DNA of 64,000 nt from Diphasiastrum complanatum (GCA_029204225.1 CM055113.1:6973852-7037851); one strand, 5' to 3'; counted from the stretch's first letter, positions 46,578 to 58,376 are shown. The notes: generated by a model from the sequence alone, not told the origin. Numbers and translations: made by a program.

Positions 46578-47326
46578 TTGAATGTGAAATATTCTAGTGA
46601 TGAACAAAAAAGGTATGTTGCTTTCTTTTTCACTATATGACTCACAAAGAGGGTGTACTACCAATTCCTATGTAAAATCTTGCAACAAAATTTGAGATAG
46701 ATCTCAAATATTCTACCAATGCAATACAAACTAGATCAACCTCTCAAAAAAGATGGAGTATAGGCAAATTTTGGTTCTACCTTTCTTTGGCACATGTGGA
46801 ATGTTCAAAGAGAACACTATTGACTCTAATACAACCTTTTTTTATGAAACAATATGTTAATCAACACAAAACTTTGCTTAGATCTTGAGTTTGGTAGATT
46901 GGTATGCACTAAAATTGGGTTTTGAATCAAACAAACAAATTTGGATCAAATCAAACAGTGTCCACTCGGATTTTGGAACATTCTCTCCCCTTATTTAAGA
47001 GCTTATAGCTCTTGCTAGGATCATCAAAATGATTTGAAATAGATTGCAATGGAAAGTAGACTCTTATAGCTTTCAACAAGCTATAATGTCATTATCTTTG
47101 GATCTAACATCAAGGAGATAAAGGGAATTGAAGTACTTTGATTTTCACACGTGTGAACTATCAGACTTCCGTACAACATGTATTTAGATCTGAAAATTTT
47201 ATTTCTAATCTCTTTGATCCAAAAACTGTTCAAGAATAGATAGTAAATAATGGAAAACAGCTTCCTAGCTTGAATTGACACAAAAAATTTCATACATCAA
47301 ATGATAATAGATTCAAAGTTTGATTT
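46578..47326 (-). other. Copia B' leader
   Basis: Non-coding between PBS and gag. It contains CACACGTGTG at 47146-47155, at a position similar to the palindrome in other leaders here. Confidence 0.65.
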
Positions 47327-47339
47327 GGCTCTGATACCA
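47327..47339 (-). other. Primer-binding site of copia B'
   Basis: The minus strand reads TGGTATCAGAGCC right after the LTR end TTTTGTCA. Confidence 0.92.
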
Positions 47340-48053
47340 TGACAAAATTCCAAAATATTCATACGTGCGGGGAACCACAAAAAGTGTCTGAATGATCTTT
47401 ACCAATATTTATGCTAGCACATAGATCTCGTGTAGAGTGAATTTCACAATCTAGCTCTAGATTATATGGCAAGAACATAATCTAGAATGCAAAAAACCAA
47501 AGCATGAATGCTTTTACACGTGTGGAAAAAGTACAAAGAATTATGAATGTATGAAATAACCTTCTACTCGGGTTTAGAGAGAGAATATCAATTCAAGTTT
47601 ACAAATCAAGATCCAAAATGACATGAAGTAGTTTCACTACTTGATTCATCATCAGAATAAGTGAGCATTCTTAGTTACATTTATGGTGGATGTAATAGCT
47701 CAAGGTAGAGCAGCCTACAAACCACTTTCTTACACATCTAATAGTGATTTCTACTCTTAACTTGACACCTATTAACTTACATGCATGTATATCCACCTAC
47801 TTCTACCTACTTTCTACAGTGGCAATTTCTCAAGTACAAATGTACAAATCTACTTGCATGTGTCCTTAACAACTCTTGCATGCCTTGCATGTCACATTAA
47901 AAAACTTGGACTTTATGCATGTGTGATGGCTCGAGTTTCTACTTGCCAAAATTTGGCATTTCAAGTTGAAAACCTACCTAGATACATGGTGTAAATTCCA
48001 TCAAACACCCAAAAGTCAAGATATATATATAGATGGCTTTTTCATTTTCAACA
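47340..48053 (-). repeat. 5' LTR of copia B'
   Basis: On the minus strand it starts TGTTGAAAATG and ends AATTTTGTCA (714 bp). It contains altered palindromes (TACACGTGTGG near 47515 and ATACGTGCGG near 47363). Confidence 0.88.
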
Positions 48054-48740
48054 GAGGTACTCTACTTTACTGCTACTGTATGAAAAGGGATAGTACTAAG
48101 TCATATCTAAGTGTTTATGATAGATTTTTGTGCATTTCTAAGTTATAGCATGCATAAAGTAGTGATTTTTATCTTCTAGCTATTTCTAGATGTGCACTCA
48201 AAATTGGCCCACGATCTTGTTGATCCACTAATGTGTTTTGGATCTGTAATTTTTCACATGGTATCAGAGCAGGTTTCAGGCCAAATTGGTGGATTTTCCA
48301 AATCTAGAGGTGGATTTGAGGGCGCCATGAATTCTATGTGGATTTGGAGTGTTTCGAGCTCAAATATTATAGTTTCAAGTATAGAGTTTGGATCTTTGTG
48401 ATCTTAAAGTCATTTTAGGTCAAGTTACTTGGAGATGACCAATTTTTGAAACCACTTACTATAATGTGATTGTGGATGGTACATTCTATTAGATGAGATA
48501 TCTAGATTCTAGCTTTTGCATGTAGATTTCTCTTTATTCAATATTTTGCATTTTTGGTGAAACCCTGCATTTGATAGGATCTCTTGATTTTTAGGTTGCT
48601 GGAATTTTCAAGAGTGTTCTTCAATCTTAGGTGTTGTCAAAAGTTCATCAAATTGTATTTAGTTCTATTGTGATCAAGAAATTAACATGAGACCTTTGAG
48701 TCCAATGGAGATAGGGGAACGAGGCTGAAAGCCATACAAG
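48054..48740 (+). mobile_element. Copia fragment: LTR end, PBS and leader
   Basis: On the plus strand an LTR 3' end (ATTTTTCACA, ending 48258) is followed at once by TGGTATCAGAGC (48259-48270) and about 470 bp of leader-like DNA. The upstream LTR part is cut at the B' LTR; the gag is missing because the 350-bp repeat follows. Confidence 0.7.
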
Positions 48741-49097
48741 AGCATCAGACTTGGAATTAAAAAACTCATGCCTTAGTTTTTTTAATAAAGCACATTATTT
48801 TTTTCTAGTTGCACTTGTCTTTTATTGTATGTCTTTCCAAAGGAAATATATAGATATTAGAAAGAGACAACCTTATAGTCAAATGTGAGATTTCAATTAG
48901 CATGCTCATCAAACAATGGAGAAGACTCCATGAGATCATGAAGGCATCTTTCAAGGATTCTCCAATGCTGGATGAGGCCAGAGGGTGGGGTCCTTGCCTA
49001 CACCCTTGAGATTGAGCATAGGCTCTTCATTAAGCATGATTTAAACCAATGCAATAGATTGATTCTGAAAACTAGCTTTTAGACAAGGTTTGACTTA
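48741..49097. repeat. 350-bp dispersed repeat, right copy
   Basis: Direct-orientation partner of 34764-35114, with about one difference per 15-20 bases and a few small indels. Confidence 0.85.
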
Positions 49098-49335
49098 GCT
49101 TACTATACTTCATACTCAGCCTACTGTCCGTACTCTGATAGGTTTTCACAGATGTGAAACCATCAAGATCAAGTTTTGGTCATAAATGATTGTTCTTGTT
49201 AGATTTCTTCATCTAGATTTGATCTAAATGCTATCTAATCTTGTGTAGATTGATAGGTTGATCTAATCTAACATCCAATCACACTTGTGGATCTAATTTA
49301 GATCTATTCTTGGTCCATTTTGCTGTAAATTGACA
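49098..49335 (+). repeat. Copia LTR 3' end fragment
   Basis: It resembles 51000-51245 (CCGTACTCTGATAGG, TTTTCACAGATGTGAAACC, TTGGTCCATTTTGC) and ends AAATTGACA before a PBS. The palindrome here is altered to CACAGATGTG. Confidence 0.75.
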
Positions 49336-49348
49336 TGGTATCAGAGCC
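49336..49348 (+). other. Primer-binding site of the 49-kb copia copy
   Basis: TGGTATCAGAGCC, initiator Met-tRNA type. Confidence 0.9.
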
Positions 49349-49651
49349 AAGTACAAGTGCATTTAAGACATTGATCTAAAACTGATCCCAAATTGGCAGA
49401 TTTTTGAAAACAAGCTAATATTGAGGTAGCGAGTTGGAATGGATAGCTAGAACCAAAATATTTGTACCAAATCATGCTGTGGGCTGCAGGCGTACCTTCC
49501 ACACGTGCGGGGTTGTAATCATAGATCCATCATTCTAGATTTGTTCTAAAGTGGTAAGGTCGGGTCTACAAGCTTATTGATTGCTAGAAGACACTATAGG
49601 TTCAGATCTCTAAGTGAAACCATCTAAGTTTCAAGTGCATTTAGACTAATA

Positions 49652-50463
49652 ATGGCATCAATGGGTGGCTTCTTACTTGAAGCTAGTGAAAGGCTTTCAT
49701 CAACTAATTATGCCATTTGGAAAGTTTGAATGGAGTCATTATTTGTACGTCATGATTTGTATGACATTGTTCTTGGTGTGGAAGAAGAACCTCAAGTAGC
49801 TCAAGAATTAGTAAAGTACAAGAAGAGATTTAGGTTGTCATTACATTGCTTGAAAATGAATGTAAGTAATGACTTGTTGAAAGAGATCTCATCTTGTAGC
49901 ACATCCAAAGAGGCATGAGATTCACTATAATCTATTTATGAATCCAAAAATACTTCAAGAATACTCATGCTAAGAAATCAAATACTTGAAAGCATGAAAG
50001 GAAGGAATGAAAGTGCCCAAGATTATGTTCTTAGGATCAAATATTTGAATATTGAGTTATCTTCCATTGGTGACAAGATTCAAGACAATGAGCTAGTTCA
50101 AATCATCTTGAATGGATTAGGAAATGAGTATTCTAATCTAGTGCAAACATTTGCTATTCAAGATCAACTTCCTACTATTGAAAAACTTCATAGTGTGCTA
50201 GTTTCTGAGGATAGTAGGATGCTTCATATCAAGAATAGGATTGGTTCTCTTTCTTTGATTGATGGTGATGAGAAAGCTAAGTTTTCTTTGAAAGGCAAGA
50301 AGAAGAAGATTCCATCCAAGAAGACCCAAGATGTGGAGGTCGAGAGCAAGGATGGAGCTTCAAGTTCAAAAGGCAAGAGCAAGAAGGACAAGAAGAAGCT
50401 TAAGTGTTTTTGCTATGAAAAATGCAAAAATTATGCTTGGTCAAGGCCAAATCCATGTATATA
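49652..50463 (+). pseudogene. Copia gag, 49-kb copy
   Basis: ATG at 49652 gives MASMGGFLLEASERL and NYAIWKV, then TGA at 49727-49729 (Arg position of KVRMES). The frame goes on with VLGVEEEPQVAQELVKYKKR, another TGA at 49917 (Trp position of EAWDSL), then ARNESAQDYVLRIKYLN-type capsid and a lysine-rich linker. It breaks at the first cysteines of the knuckle (KCFCYEKC). Pol is absent; a second LTR starts at once. Confidence 0.83.
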
Positions 50464-51245
50464 GGATGATTACACATGTGTGGAGCCTGTTTCCACATGT
50501 AAAATTAGTGTACTTATCATGTACCATACTCATATAGGTTGTACATGTGACTTAATTCAAGTTCTAGTGGCTAAAAAGGCCAAAAACTAGTTTTCTAGTC
50601 ATATGACACATGGCATCAATCTATTGATTGCATGAGCCACATCCTTAGGTTAGGTGTCACATCCCATGTGTAGAGGACTGCTCACACATGTGGAATAAGC
50701 TGAAGTAGGCAAATTTTGACTTCTAGAAGGTTTCTAAGTAGATCTCCATATAGTAGGAAAATGGACCAAAAGTGCTCAAAATAGAAAGTTTGATCCAAGT
50801 GTCAATTTTGCATGATGATTCACCATATGACAAAGCATCCTCACACGTGTGAGATCTGATGCATGATCAGTACCTCGAGCTCCAAGAAGTGTATATATAG
50901 AGGCATATTTGGCCATAATCAATATAAAACATCAATCTTGATTTTGGAAGCGATTTTGTGTCAATCTCTCCATTTGTCTTCATTTGTTTTGAATGTTTTG
51001 AGTTTCTATCATAGTGTACTTTGTTTTCAGGTTGGAGTCCATACTCTGACAGGTTTTCACACATGTGAAACCAGCAAGTACATTTACCTTCATTAATGAT
51101 TGTTCTTGTTAGATTTTCATGCCTAGAATTAATCTAGATTGATCTAAATCTTATGTAGATTGATAGATCAATTGTATCTAACATCCAATCCCTCTTGTGG
51201 ATCAGTTTAGGATCCATTCTTGGTCCTATTTTGCAGATTTCTACA
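50464..51245 (+). repeat. Copia LTR, 51-kb copy (5' start uncertain)
   Basis: It begins near the truncated gag and ends ATTTCTACA before the PBS at 51246. It carries palindromes at 50473, 50683, 50842 and 51058. The start lacks a clear TG..., so the LTR may be slightly truncated. Confidence 0.7.
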
Positions 51246-51258
51246 TGGTAGCAGAGCC
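51246..51258 (+). other. Primer-binding site of the 51-kb copia copy
   Basis: TGGTAGCAGAGCC, one change from the canonical site. Confidence 0.82.
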
Positions 51259-51845
51259 AAGTACAAGAGAATCTATTGATATTGATGGGGTTGATCCAAA
51301 ACTAAGCCCAAATTAGCAAGTTTTTGGAAACTAGCTAATTTTTGTGTAGCGAGTTGGATTTGATAGGTATACTCAAAATTTTTGGACCAGAACTTGTTGT
51401 GGGTTGTAGAAATACTTTTCACACGTGTGAGGCCATAAAAGTCCGGTTTTGGTTAAAAAAATTCAAAAATTTGTATAATTTGACTCACACATTCAAATTG
51501 AGAGATTTCTAGTGCAAAATCAAGCTTTTTCTATAGAGATTCTATTCCTATGATTTGTTCTTGGATTAGATCAGCCAAAAAATTAAATTTTAAGCTTGAT
51601 TCAGGTGCATTAAATGAGTTTCTCTGATTTTTGGAGTGCATGTTGAAGTTGAGAGAGATATTGCCAAAAATCATAGATTAAGGAGTGATTTTGCAAGATT
51701 GAGACTAGAATCTAAATTTCCATCATTCTAGATTGGTTCATGAGTGATAGGATTGAGTCTATAAGCTTTCAAATTGCTAGAAGACTTTAGGTTCAGATCT
51801 CTTAGAGAAACCATAAGAGTTTCTAGTGCTTTTTCACATTCAAAA

Positions 51846-52125
51846 ATGGCATCAATAGGTGGATTTTTGTTTGAAGCTAGTGAAAGGCTCACATCCACTA
51901 ATTATGCTAATTGGATAGTTTGAATGGAGTCTTTGCTTGTACTCCATGATCTTTATGACATAGTACTTGAGGTGGAAGTAGAACCTCAAGGAGGAGTTGA
52001 ATTGCTAAAGTACAAAAAGAGATGTAGAGTTGCATTACATTGCATAAAAATGAATGTAAGTAATGAACTTTTGAAGGAAATCTCATCTTGTACCACATCC
52101 AAAGAGGCATGGGATTCATTATAAG
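51846..52125 (+). pseudogene. Copia gag, 51-kb copy, 3'-truncated
   Basis: ATG at 51846 gives MASIGGFLFEASERL and NYANWIV, then TGA at 51921-51923, the same codon as in the 49-kb copy. It continues with VALHCIKMNVSNELLKEI and CTTSKEAWDSL and then stops matching at about 52125. Confidence 0.83.
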
Positions 52126-52600
52126 AAATTTATGGATGGATCTACACTTGGCAATATTCATAGTGATGCTCATAGCTTTGGGCTTGCATCGATAAAAAAA
52201 AAAAAAATGGAGACGTTTATTGTTTTTTTTTGTTTTTGAATTCATGAATCGGAGCTATGAGCAAGATCAGTAGCCTGTAGAAATTGTATGAGTGCTTGAA
52301 AAGTAGTGTGTTTTCATGACTTTTCGAATATTAAGTGGTAGTGGATGATTCATATTACTATCAAAAAATGATCAACTACAAAATAAAAATGAAGAGTTTG
52401 GAATCATCTCAAGAAATTTATCCAATAAATTTCTATCATCTGGTTCTAAACTGGCCCTCTGGCAATTCATCCTAGATTTTCCAGCCAATTCTTGACAAAA
52501 TCTATTGCTAGTGCAATTACAAAATCACATAATCTATCAAACACATAGATTGATCAAAAAAGAAACAATTGAAAGCCACTTGTAAGTATCAAAATGATAC
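52126..52600. other. Unassigned spacer
   Basis: AT-rich DNA with a poly-A run at about 52194-52208. No feature recognised. Confidence 0.4.
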
Positions 52601-54340
52601 TTAATCTCTATGTGCTTAGTCCTAGCATGATAAATAGGATTTTTCACAAGCTATATACCACTTTGGCTATCACAAAAGATGACGCTCCAGAGTTCTACTG
52701 AAGTCCAATCTCTACAAATAATTGTCGCAACCAAATAGCCTCATGTACGACACTTCCTAGAGCTTTGTACTCAACTTCAATAGTAGATAGAGCCACTATA
52801 TTCGGCTTCTTGCTAGACCATAAAAAATAGCCATTACCAATGTGAAAAACATAATTTGAAGTAGAGCATATGTCATCCATGTTTCCACCCCAATCTACGT
52901 CGACATAGCCCTCAAGATTCACATGGTTACCATCATGGGAATAGAATAAGCCAAACTTCGTTGTATCTTACACATATCTAAGAATATGCTTAGCTACTTT
53001 CCATTGTGACTGTTTTAGAACATATATAAATTGACCTACTAGACTCACAAAATGAAAAATATCTGGTCTAATATATCTGGTCTAATAATTGTGAGATAGA
53101 TAAGACTTCCCACTATAGAACAATACTCAGTAGCATCAAAGGATTCACTATCATCAAACTTTGAGAATTTTGCACCAACTTCAATAGTAGTAGATGACCT
53201 ATGAGTTGATATAAATTTTTGGTGGTCTAAACTGAACCATTAGGTGAGGCATTGTTTTAAGTGTCAGGTTGATAAGGCTGAAAGGGTTACATCCATTAGC
53301 TAGTACCTGAGAGGAGATGGAAGAGTATTTCTATACCTTACTAGGTCCCATGTGAAATTTCTTGAGTAATTTAGCAATATACTTTGTTTGGTTTAGTGCA
53401 ATTCCTTGATCATTTTGTTAGACTTCTACACTTAAGCAGTTATGCATCATGTCCAAATCTGTCATGTTAAAATCCTTGCATACATTTAATTTGACTTCCT
53501 TCACCAAATTGTCATCACTACTAGCAATGAGTAGATCATCCACATAAAGGACAATCAAGAGTATAGAACCATCCATGATAAGAGTGTATAGGTTGCAATA
53601 TGATGAAGTACACACAAAATCCTAGCTTATGAAATACTCATTAATGCATCCATACCAAGCATGAGGAGCCTGCTTCAAGCCATACAAAGCTTTATGTAAT
53701 CTACATACCCAGGCCTCCTCTCCCTGGATCTCTCCTTGGATCATAAAGCCAACAAGTTGTGCCATATATATTTTTTCATCTAGAGTGCCATTTAAAACTA
53801 GAGATTTAACATCCATTTGATGAACTTTCCATCCAAACTTAGCTGCTAAGGCAAACAAGAGTCTCAATGTAGTCCATTTTGCAATTGGTGTGAATGTCTC
53901 CTCATCATTTATCCCCTTACTTTGAGCCTAGCCTTTAACAAATAGTCATGCTTTATGTTTGGCAATAGATCCATCTGCATGATATTTGATTCTATACACC
54001 CACTTATTCCCAATAGGTTTCTTACTTGTAGGCAGAATTCCAAGCTCTCAGGTGTTGTGCCTTTCGATAGAATCCATCTCGTCTTCCATCATCTTTTTCC
54101 AAAGTTTAATCTCTCTTGCTTCTTCAAATGTATCATGTTCATAGGAGTTCTTGATTTCCATCATAAGACCATGATTCACCTGGAACATTTATGGAGGTCT
54201 TTGCTCCTTCATGGATCTTCTAATCTCACCTACATTGGCTTGTGGATGGCACTTCTTGGGCATTCTTTTATACCAGCTTCTCATATGATTGTGGTACTTT
54301 ATGTTGAGGTGATATGCTCCTTGGTAAGCATGTAATCCTA
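52601..54340 (-). pseudogene. Copia element E pol remnant (RT and RNase H)
   Basis: On the minus strand: IGNKWVYRIKYHADGSIAK, then FALAAKFGWKVHQMDVKSLV, VCRLHKALYGLKQAPHAWYG, LIVLYVDDLLIASSDDN (catalytic YVDD), and RNase H pieces GYVDVDWGGNMDDI, SSKKPNIVALSTIEVEY and HEAIWLRQL. Many stops and frameshifts. It is closer to element C (Tnt1-like) than to A or B, judging by the RNase H wording. No LTR was found. Confidence 0.8.
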
Positions 54341-54469
54341 AATACATTTTTTTCTTTTTTCTTTTCAGTTAAAGATTGCTTATTCAATGATGGATATTCA
54401 TCACAATTTTCACATCATCCATCCTAATCTCTCGATTAGAATAACACCAATCTTCCCATCTTGATGGAA

Positions 54470-54472
<3 letters not shown>

Positions 54473-54507
<35 letters not shown>
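54473..54507. repeat. (TA)n microsatellite
   Basis: Pure TA alternation of about 35 bp. Confidence 0.95.
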
Positions 54508-54510
<3 letters not shown>

Positions 54511-54935
54511 GAACCATGTACATTCTGGAAAATATTTAGTACTATGTATTTGAGACAATCTTGAAGTCATTTGAGACATTGTCTTTTGTCTTTTTTTAGT
54601 AATGTCTATATCTTCTAATCATCATCTAGTGTGGTGATTTTTAACTATAAGTGAGCTTTCTATAAACAAATCATTACTTTTTATATCTAGTTAAAAATCA
54701 TTACTTATAGTTAAAAATCACCACACTAGATGATGATTAGAAGATATAGACATTATTAAGAAAAACCGACACAAATGGCTATTAATAGAAGCCACATATA
54801 TTTTATTGATTTTGTGAACCATGTACATTTTGGAAAATATTTAATACTATGTATTTGAGACAATAATGAAGTCATTTGAGACATTGTCTTTTGTCTTTTT
54901 TTGAAAGACAATCTTGAAGTCATTTGAGACATTGT
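54507..54935. repeat. Perfect 52-bp inverted repeat between 91-bp direct repeats
   Basis: Arms at 54601-54652 and 54703-54754 are exact reverse complements (52 of 52) around a 50-base loop. They are bracketed by direct repeats at 54507-54597 and 54812-54902 (start TTGTGAACCATGTACATT), which differ at about 4 places. A third partial copy (GACAATCTTGAAGTCATTTG) follows at 54907. No ORF. It may be a hairpin transposon remnant or a replication-slippage product. Confidence 0.9.
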
Positions 54936-55212
54936 TGTTGAAAGTTATGAAATTTGATTATGGTAGAAATTTTTTCTTGAACTTGCATATTAGAACATTA
55001 CAATACAATTTATCAGAGTATAACCAATTTTGAGTATGAAAATGACATTCAATAGATGCAAACAAGCTATAACATATTTATATTTATATTTATATTTTGC
55101 AAATCTTGAATAACCATCGGACCTTAGTGTTGGTATTTATAATGTGTTGCATGTTTGTCATTCCAAACTTTATGCAATTTCAACAACTTATATGCTTGTC
55201 TTTAAATCCTTA
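54936..55212. other. Unassigned AT-rich stretch
   Basis: It holds a short TTTATA tandem (about 55078-55096). Nothing else recognised. Confidence 0.4.
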
Positions 55213-55217
55213 CAGTG

Positions 55218-55918
55218 TGTGAAGAATTGCCAAAAATTGGCAAATCTAGCTTGATCAAAAACCATGTAGAATCATGCAAAATGTACATAACTGGGTCCCA
55301 CACGTGTGAGGTCATGGAGCCGCGTGGTCAACCTATCCTAATAAAGGTTAGATCAAGTCTAAAGGGTTGCTCATATCATTTTGGTAGTGATTCCTAGATT
55401 ATAGGGCCTACACCTAAGTTTAAGGTGAAAAATTGACCAACTAGTCACCTACTAGACATGACTCTAGGAATTATTCTAGGGTTACAAATTAGGGCAAGAG
55501 AGCCAAGTTAACGTCCTTATTACATGCTGGAAATCCATCTGACTTCACAAAGGAAGTCACTTTTGCTATGTATTCCAAGCTCCCATAGTGAGAAGATAGA
55601 TTATTTTTGGAGCTCATTGGCAATCTCAAGCTAGTTCACTATGTACATTGAGTTTTTGTGATCCAAATGAAACCAAATTGATTTCTACTTCAAACTTTGT
55701 CTACATGTCGTACATTTGGCTGTGGTTCACACGTGTGGGGGCTCGAATTTCAATGTTGATCAATACTTTTGATTGTTAATGCTTGTTGTTTGTCAAATTG
55801 CCAATCTAGATCAACTTTTTGATGACTAGTTTTTTGATAGATTGTTAAGCAAGCATACAATCACTCTTGTAGATCTTTCTAAGATCCATTTATGGTCCTC
55901 AAGTACAGTACTTTCACA
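55218..55918 (+). repeat. Probable solo copia LTR
   Basis: It starts TGTGAAGAATT and ends TACTTTCACA, with palindromes CACACGTGTG at 55299 and 55728. There is no PBS after it and no purine tract before it. The flanks CAGTG (55213-55217) and CACTG (55919-55923) would be a target duplication with one mismatch. They also form, with the LTR ends, a 14-bp inverted repeat, so a DNA-transposon reading cannot be excluded. Confidence 0.6.
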
Positions 55919-55923
55919 CACTG

Positions 55924-56120
55924 TAAACGATTCCCTTTTGGTCTTACATGTCAAAGCAATATGTCAGGCCATAAATTGGAAAAGAAAAATATAAAAAATC
56001 ATAGACATAATTACAAATAAACTCATTGGAAGTCACGTAAACCAATCTCTTATTGACTCAAAAACAAAACCATTCAGGAATATCATATTGCATTAACGTA
56101 AGCTCTGATCGAATGTGATT
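55924..56120. other. Unassigned spacer
   Basis: No feature recognised. Confidence 0.4.
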
Positions 56121-56167
56121 CAATGTCCAATCCTCTTCCACCTCAATTATTGTTTTCTTCATTTGGA

Positions 56168-56714
56168 TTTCTATTGACCTTGATGATTCAATGTAAGATC
56201 TTGGTCTATTGCTTTCAATTCATTGTAGATTTTAGACCATTTTCTATCATAAAATGTTAAATAGAACATTTGTTTCTCTATATGGCATCTAAATTTCATT
56301 GACAATTTATTAACTATGCACTCGATGTTGCCATTATCATATAGGAGTTCTGACAACGTGTCACTTATTATATCACTAGATTATAGATCTACAAGACAAA
56401 ATAATCAGATTAGTGCTTGAAAAAGAAATGATTCAGAAGGAAAGAAATACAAGTGCAATAATATATCAATACTCACAATTGTTTTTTCTGTGATCCTGAC
56501 TGTTCACTCCTTACACATTTAACTCTGAATGCATATACACATGTTGGACTAATATTTCAGATATGGATTTTTCTCCTGATGATGTTTTGAAATCCATAAT
56601 TCTAGCCTTCCAATAAGATCGACATGATTTGTCTTCTTGCCCTTTCAAAATGTTCTTTTTGATGATGGATGCATTAAAACCCAAGAGTTTTTTGAATACT
56701 ATGTTGGCACGCAT
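56168..56714 (-). pseudogene. Possible two-exon gene fragment of unknown function
   Basis: Upstream minus-strand frame 56714-56512 (VFKKLLGFNASIIKKNILKG, FKTSSGEKSISEILVQHVYM) and downstream frame to 56171 (YDNGNIECIVNKLSMKF, MFYLTFYDRKWSKIYNELK) are separated by an intron-like stretch. It has a donor AATT|GTGAGT near 56480 and a pyrimidine-rich acceptor TTGTCTTGTAG near 56390. Both peptides look coding in composition. No known domain; stops near the acceptor suggest decay. Confidence 0.28.
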
Positions 56715-57696
56715 AATCCATTGTTATCTTTCTCATTGAAGAGAAGCATAGAGTGGATTGAGGAACACGGTTTCCTTGATGACACCATTCATTATGTGTA
56801 GAAAGTTAGCTTGTTGAGAATCTGTTTAAACAAATATTTGAAACACTTAACTTTTTGGCACTATAGATTAACTCTAGTTAACTAGTAAACTATGATTTGA
56901 TAAGGCATTCACATTAAGGGTACATCAATTTACTCATTTTAAGCCAACATAACTTTCTGGCATATTCATTTCAAATCTAGTTGGGCCTCTTTGGGCAGTG
57001 ATGAGTTGGAAGCATAGGCCTCAACATCCAATAGCATTTCCACATGTTGCCCGACGAAACGTTTATTTACTTAAAAGGTTTTTGGTTTCTTTTGATTTGA
57101 GACAAGCTACGCTATGTACAAGCTTGATATCAATATTTCTAATGGTCCACATGGCGACACAAATGAGAAAAAAAATAAACATGCATCTTTTACAAAGGCC
57201 CTCTTCAGGCCCATATTTTCTCTAATGACTGAGTTGTGCACACATGAATAATTTTGTCCTTTTCACTAGGCCTGGCTAGATTCATAGATTGCATTTGAGT
57301 TAGTCCTTCATAGACTTGTTGTTCCTTTGACTATTTCTCATCAAGTTTCCTTTATGCTTTCGCCAACATAATCACGACGTTCTCTAGTGTATAGCTTTTA
57401 AATTGTCAATCATGTCATCTATAGTTGCCTTATCTAATTCTTCCTTCAAGAGATTATTTTGGCTTTATTGTGTGTTGGTCTATTAATATTGACAATAACC
57501 TTATAAGAAGATGAAAAAGATGGAACTTCATGATTTTTTTTGTGTGAAACTTTCAATTTCTCTTGTGTGTCTTCTCCTCTTGCCACTTCTTTTCCTTTGC
57601 TCTTAGGGACCTTTTGTGTCGAAAATCAGTGGGAATGAGCGGAAGCTAGGAGCGAGATAGATCCATGGATTGCAAACGCCACAGTTAGCAGCAAAA
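56715..57696. other. Unassigned region
   Basis: A 75-codon plus frame at 56998-57225 shows no motif. No LTR or PBS. It adjoins the LTR at 57697. Confidence 0.35.
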
Positions 57697-58363
57697 TGTT
57701 AGAATTAAGCAATTTTCACATGGTTTTTGATGTATTTTGACATCTATGTGGATCCACATGTGTGAGGACCTGTCCACATGTGTGAAATGACACTTGTAAT
57801 ATTCAGATCCATTTTGATTAGCTTTCATTTGAGTCTAATATGACATCTCCTAAATTATAGGAGTTAGGTCCTAGATTGTAGGAATCTAGAAGGTCAACAC
57901 AAACCACCAATGGATGATGTGGCAAACTTGATAGATCTTATCCAAAGTGGATATGGATGAGTACAATGAGCTGTCCCACATGTGCTGGATTTAGCTTAGA
58001 GAGAGATTATGGTGATTTGGTACTTGATCCATGATGGATCCATTGTTGAGCTAATGATGAGAAATCTTGGTTTGTGAAGCAATCTTTGTGTTTTGACTCT
58101 CTTAAGCACTTTCTTTGTGGATCAATGCTTAGTAAATGACAAGTAAACTATTTCTTTGTTATCAGGCCATACAGTAGCTATACTTCACATGTGTGAAGCT
58201 GTGGATCATCATTTTTTATTGTTCTTGCTTGGAATCACAAAGATTGTCAAGTAGGATCCAGATTTGGAAGCTAGTCTTGATATAGATCAAGATCCCAAGC
58301 TACCGATCACTCTTTGTGATCATTTGTAGATCAATTTCAGTCCTTAAACTTTGAAATTTGACA
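57697..58363 (+). repeat. 5' LTR of copia element F
   Basis: It starts TGTTAGAATT (approximate) and ends AATTTGACA before the PBS. Two palindromes lie close together near the start (57755 and 57775), one near the end (58186). This arrangement matches the D LTR. Confidence 0.65.
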
Positions 58364-58376
58364 TGTTATTAGAGCC
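58364..58376 (+). other. Degenerate primer-binding site of element F
   Basis: TGTTATTAGAGCC, two changes from TGGTATCAGAGCC, directly after the LTR end. Confidence 0.7.

Larger units (their letters stand above)
35130..48053 (-). mobile_element. Ty1/copia element B', broken by two later insertions
   Basis: A minus-strand element related to B: 5' LTR 47340-48053, PBS, gag-protease, integrase, RT, RNase H and 3' LTR ending at 35714. It is interrupted by element C (35978-40847, in RNase H) and by a truncated D element (about 43058-45228, in the pre-integrase region). Without them it would be close to 5.9 kb. The 3' LTR lacks its last ~130 bp. Confidence 0.85.

Noticed and set aside
55211-55926. 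DNA transposon with 14-bp terminal inverted repeats TTACAGTGTGTGAA
   Set aside because: The interior carries copia LTR features shared with LTRs at 49 and 51 kb, so a solo LTR is more likely; the longer inverted repeat may result from the near-palindromic flanks.
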